A stretch of DNA of 16,875 nt from Desemzia sp045528445 (lineage in GTDB: Bacteria; Bacillota; Bacilli; Lactobacillales; Carnobacteriaceae): positions 1 through 16,875 of the forward strand of contig NZ_JBGQQU010000040.1 in the NCBI RefSeq assembly GCF_045528445.1, written 5' to 3'. The translations under genes were made by a program, and so were the position numbers. Position 1 is the stretch's first letter. Every line of letters begins with the position of its first letter. Below, piece after piece: positions 14,495-16,875 of this stretch. The notes beneath the pieces were generated by a model. The model ran no database searches and was not told the DNA's origin. It saw only the letters and a list, made by a program, of their open reading frames with translations.

Positions 14495-15853
14495 TTATTT
14501 AAAAAAATCATAGTTTTTCAAATAATTATTCCCAGTAGTAACATCATATTCAATAGCATCATACTCTTCTAAAATCTCCAAAGTTTCATTAGAAAGCATA
14601 TTTCTAGTTGACTTAGGTTCGCTCGCACCTTCTTCTAGATATAATTCTTTTTCAAATGCTGGTAAAAGACTTTCTAATTTATAAGTTAAAGCATAAAATG
14701 GTGTAATACTTGAATTTGATTCTTCAAGAATATGGTTCATAAAATACATAGGACTTATAGTCTTCAAATCGCTTGAATTTTCTTTGAAATTTGAATAGAT
14801 AATCAAAGGAGTCGAATGCATCTTCAATCTCCCATTTTTAACTGAGATATCATCTCCATAAAAGCCTGGTAAGTGATCACCCCAAAATACAACTATTGTT
14901 TTTTCAGGGAGTTGGCTTACTTGCTCAATAAAATCTGCTAAAAAGTCATCACTATATGCAAGTCCTTTATAATAATTTTCTGCCTCTTCATTATTAGGCA
15001 ACCCTTCAGATTTATAATCTAGTTGATCATACTTCCCTGTATAACCTCCATGATTTTGCATTGTCACTAAATGTAAGAAATCTTTTTCGGGTGTCTCTGC
15101 TATATGTGAAAGAACTTCTTTATAAGCAGATTCATCTGAAATATAGGGACTATGTTCTAACTTCTCCTTATTCTCCATATTATCTTCATGTATAAAATAA
15201 TCAAAGCCCATTTTTTTATAGACATCTGTTCTCTTATACATAGATACTTGATATGGATGCATTGCTGTTGTGGTATATCCTCTTTCAGCTAAATAAGAAA
15301 CAATGGTTGGCATTTTACTAATCTTATCTGTTAGCTGAATATAAGGAGTAGTGATGCTAGGAGCCATTGGTTCCATTGAGAAACTGGTTAAAGCCTCAAA
15401 TTCGATATTGGCCGTTCCTCCACCATAACCTTGAGAATACATTTGTCCGCTTAAGTTCTTTTCTATTAAGCTGCGGGTCTTTGGTATAGGGTCTTGAGAT
15501 ACTGTTGCTCCTTCAATTTTTTTAGGATCGGAAAAGCTTTCACTCATAACATAAATAATATTTACTTCTTCAATTTCGCCATCTCTATTCCGATTAATTT
15601 CATCAGCTATTTTTTCATATTTTTTTACAATACCTTCTATTGTTTTTTTCGAATAATTAGTTGGCTTCTCAACAGCTGGTGCATTTAAATTATACAAAAA
15701 ACCAGCTACAAATCCATTTTCAACATAATTCTTACGCTGACTAAAAGAAGTCCATACCGCATTCTTATCAAAAATACCTTTTACTAAATTAGTTGGCTGA
15801 TTAAAGTTATAAACATATATGAGACTTGCACAAGAGAATATGAATGTTATCAC
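14495..15853 (-). CDS. LTA-synthase-like phosphoglycerol transferase, catalytic half (frameshifted)
   Basis: The extracellular sulfatase-fold catalytic domain of an LTA synthase family protein, 452 aa. These enzymes move glycerol phosphate from phosphatidylglycerol onto a cell-surface glycopolymer or glycolipid. Visible: one hydrophobic segment at the start, the metal-site Glu in YVMSESFSD (about residue 105), the nucleophile Thr in YGGGTANIEFEAL (about 147), MQNHGGY, and the Asp-His metal pair in VFWGDHLPGFYG (about 326-327). All expected residues are present. The listed GTG start has no ribosome-binding site. Its frame is open upstream to 15919 and overlaps the preceding coding region, so this half most likely belonged to one chain of about 640 aa with the next entry. 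A terminator follows its stop. Whether it is now a dead gene depends on whether the break is real. Confidence 0.8.
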   Translation of the reverse strand: MITFIFSCASLIYVYNFNQPTNLVKGIFDKNAVWTSFSQRKNYVENGFVAGFLYNLNAPAVEKPTNYSKKTIEGIVKKYEKIADEINRNRDGEIEEVNIIYVMSESFSDPKKIEGATVSQDPIPKTRSLIEKNLSGQMYSQGYGGGTANIEFEALTSFSMEPMAPSITTPYIQLTDKISKMPTIVSYLAERGYTTTAMHPYQVSMYKRTDVYKKMGFDYFIHEDNMENKEKLEHSPYISDESAYKEVLSHIAETPEKDFLHLVTMQNHGGYTGKYDQLDYKSEGLPNNEEAENYYKGLAYSDDFLADFIEQVSQLPEKTIVVFWGDHLPGFYGDDISVKNGRLKMHSTPLIIYSNFKENSSDLKTISPMYFMNHILEESNSSITPFYALTYKLESLLPAFEKELYLEEGASEPKSTRNMLSNETLEILEEYDAIEYDVTTGNNYLKNYDFFK

Positions 15854-15881
15854 TCTAATTATGTTTACGATTTTTTTATTC

Positions 15882-16409
15882 TTATTTAGTGGCCTTCTTA
15901 TTCTTACTTTTGTAATAGGTTAATAAAATTATTAAAATGATAAAAAATAAAACAAAGATACTTGAAATTATGACAACTTTATTATCTACTGTCTTTAAAA
16001 GAAATGGCACTTCTTTAATCATTAAAAAATCTGAAGGATAAAAAGGTTCATCTCTGTATAATATTTTTTGTTGATTTACAATACTAATAATTAAAGCTCC
16101 TAAAAAAAATATAGATGAACTAACCAAATGGCTCCTTATTATTGATATAAGAAGAAAGTAAAGCAATGAAATAATTAAAATTTGAAAAACGAATAACTTT
16201 GTTCTTGTTCGAAATAACGTATTAATTGTTTGCTCCCATTCAAAATTCATTTGAAAATATTGCAGTAAAAGAACACATACAGCAGAAGTAATAACAGCTG
16301 CCAGCACACTCCAAGCAATTCCTTTTAGCAACGCTTTATTATCTACATTTTGTTTTTCCTGCTCATTCTTTTTCTTAAACCTTTTATTTAAATTATTATT
16401 TTTCTCCAC
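15882..16409 (-). CDS. LTA-synthase-like phosphoglycerol transferase, N-terminal membrane half (frameshifted)
   Basis: Membrane part of the same enzyme, 175 aa. A charged N-terminus is followed by four hydrophobic segments (about 29-50, 69-85, 95-112, 144-163). ILYRDEPFYPSDFLMIKE is the R-x-EP-x-x-PSD signature found before the last N-terminal membrane segment in LTA-synthase-like proteins, which shows that this and the catalytic half are one gene. The start is GTG at 16409 with AAAGGA about 8 nt upstream. The frame ends in TAA at 15882-15884. In the other frame, KVRIRRPLNKNKK leads straight into the catalytic half. The break must lie in 15885-15919, near an AAAA run. A single-base loss or a sequencing error would explain it. 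Confidence 0.75.
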   Translation of the reverse strand: MEKNNNLNKRFKKKNEQEKQNVDNKALLKGIAWSVLAAVITSAVCVLLLQYFQMNFEWEQTINTLFRTRTKLFVFQILIISLLYFLLISIIRSHLVSSSIFFLGALIISIVNQQKILYRDEPFYPSDFLMIKEVPFLLKTVDNKVVIISSIFVLFFIILIILLTYYKSKNKKATK

Positions 16410-16875
16410 TATTCTGATCCTTTCTAAGTAACAAGCAACCGATACATTAGCTTCAATGTTTCCCCAGTAACGAATTGTTTTGCAGAAGGACGATTTATTT
16501 ACACAAAATTATTGATTCTCCCTTACTACTAAAAATATTTTACACTAAATTTACATAAAAACCTATTTCCCTTATATGATTCTCATTATTAATTCCAAAA
16601 AAATTCAATAAATAACCCATATATTATTTCCTATAGTTATAAAATAGTGATTTCCTTTATAGAGGGTACAGCTATAGTATATTGACAAACTAAAAAGATT
16701 TTCCTTAACTCTACTTAATGTTATTATTAAATATAGAAGAGACAATACCACTAGTGTTGCATAAATATAGTCAGAATATTCTGAATTATTATTTTCTTGA
16801 AAAAAGTAAAAAAAATCGAATGCTTACGCAAAGGATGACTATTTCCAGAAAATTTTGCTTATTTAGCTGATTCCA
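16410..16875. other. Right-hand gene-free flank
   Basis: No coding sequence that I can support on either strand over about 470 bp. It presumably contains the promoter of the phosphoglycerol transferase. A minus-strand TGTAAAAT near 16540-16547 could be a -10, but no good -35 accompanies it, so I do not call it. A 14-bp palindrome at 16771-16784 is listed separately. The last 60 bp are somewhat richer in G and C, but I recognise no gene or IS end in them. Confidence 0.4.
16771..16784. repeat. Perfect 14-bp palindrome
   Basis: TCAGAATATTCTGA is its own reverse complement. It stands alone in the gene-free flank about 360 bp upstream of the phosphoglycerol transferase start. Such a symmetric site could bind a dimeric regulator; no evidence beyond the symmetry. 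Confidence 0.3.

Noticed and set aside
15853..15919. Programmed ribosomal frameshift joining the two halves of the phosphoglycerol transferase
   Set aside because: I see no classic heptameric slippery site or downstream structure in the overlap, and the family is normally made from a single frame; a mutation or sequencing error is simpler.
16678..16706. Plus-strand TTGACA followed at 17 bp by a hexamer
   Set aside because: The hexamer at the -10 position is TTAACT, a poor match, and no plus-strand gene follows.
16816..16875. Possible end of a transposase or IS at the right edge
   Set aside because: Six-frame reading of the last 60 bp shows no known transposase motif or terminal repeat that I can name.

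Overview
The window is AT-rich DNA from a low-GC Gram-positive bacterium. It carries most of a surface-polysaccharide (capsule/EPS) locus of the Wzx/Wzy type whose repeat unit probably ends in a nonulosonic (sialic-like) acid. Firmicute-style Shine-Dalgarno sites, an LTA-synthase-like phosphoglycerol transferase and IS66/IS1380 debris suggest the Lactobacillales (Enterococcaceae/Carnobacteriaceae type). The genus cannot be fixed from the sequence alone. All intact genes are on the minus strand, so transcription runs from right to left.

Right part (16875 to 12919): about 470 bp with no gene; an LTA-synthase-like membrane phosphoglycerol transferase split by a frameshift into an N-terminal membrane half (15882-16409) and a catalytic half (14495-15853); a terminator hairpin (14425-14460); then a separately promoted polymerase-like membrane protein (12919-14118).

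Middle: a dead IS1380-family element (about 11781-12833) with an internally deleted transposase lies between that polymerase and the main operon. The main operon starts from a promoter at about 11560-11590. It encodes the priming polyprenyl glycosylphosphotransferase (10132-11517), a GT2 (9060-10103), a GT4 (7923-9035), a second polymerase/ligase-like protein (6463-7926) and a putative sialyltransferase (5380-6462). These genes are packed with overlaps or gaps of 0 to 28 bp.

Left part: about 980 bp of very AT-rich DNA (4404-5379) with traces of decayed coding sequence, then a tight three-gene group: a CMP-nonulosonate synthetase fused to a PseG-like domain (2775-4403), NeuB-type synthase (1667-2752) and Wzx flippase (257-1663). 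The window ends in the right end of an IS66-family element (1-223) just past wzx.

Inferred scheme: the priming enzyme loads the first sugar-phosphate on undecaprenyl phosphate. GT2 and GT4 extend it, NeuB and NeuA make the CMP-activated nonulosonic acid, and the sialyltransferase caps the unit. Wzx then flips it and Wzy polymerises it. Genes for the nonulosonate precursor (NeuC-type, or PseB/PseC/PseH-type) and the usual tyrosine-kinase/export regulators are not in the window.

The most striking observation is a ten-G homopolymer inside the sialyltransferase coding strand. A gain or loss of one G gives a stop within five codons, so this looks like an ON/OFF phase-variation switch for terminal sialylation.
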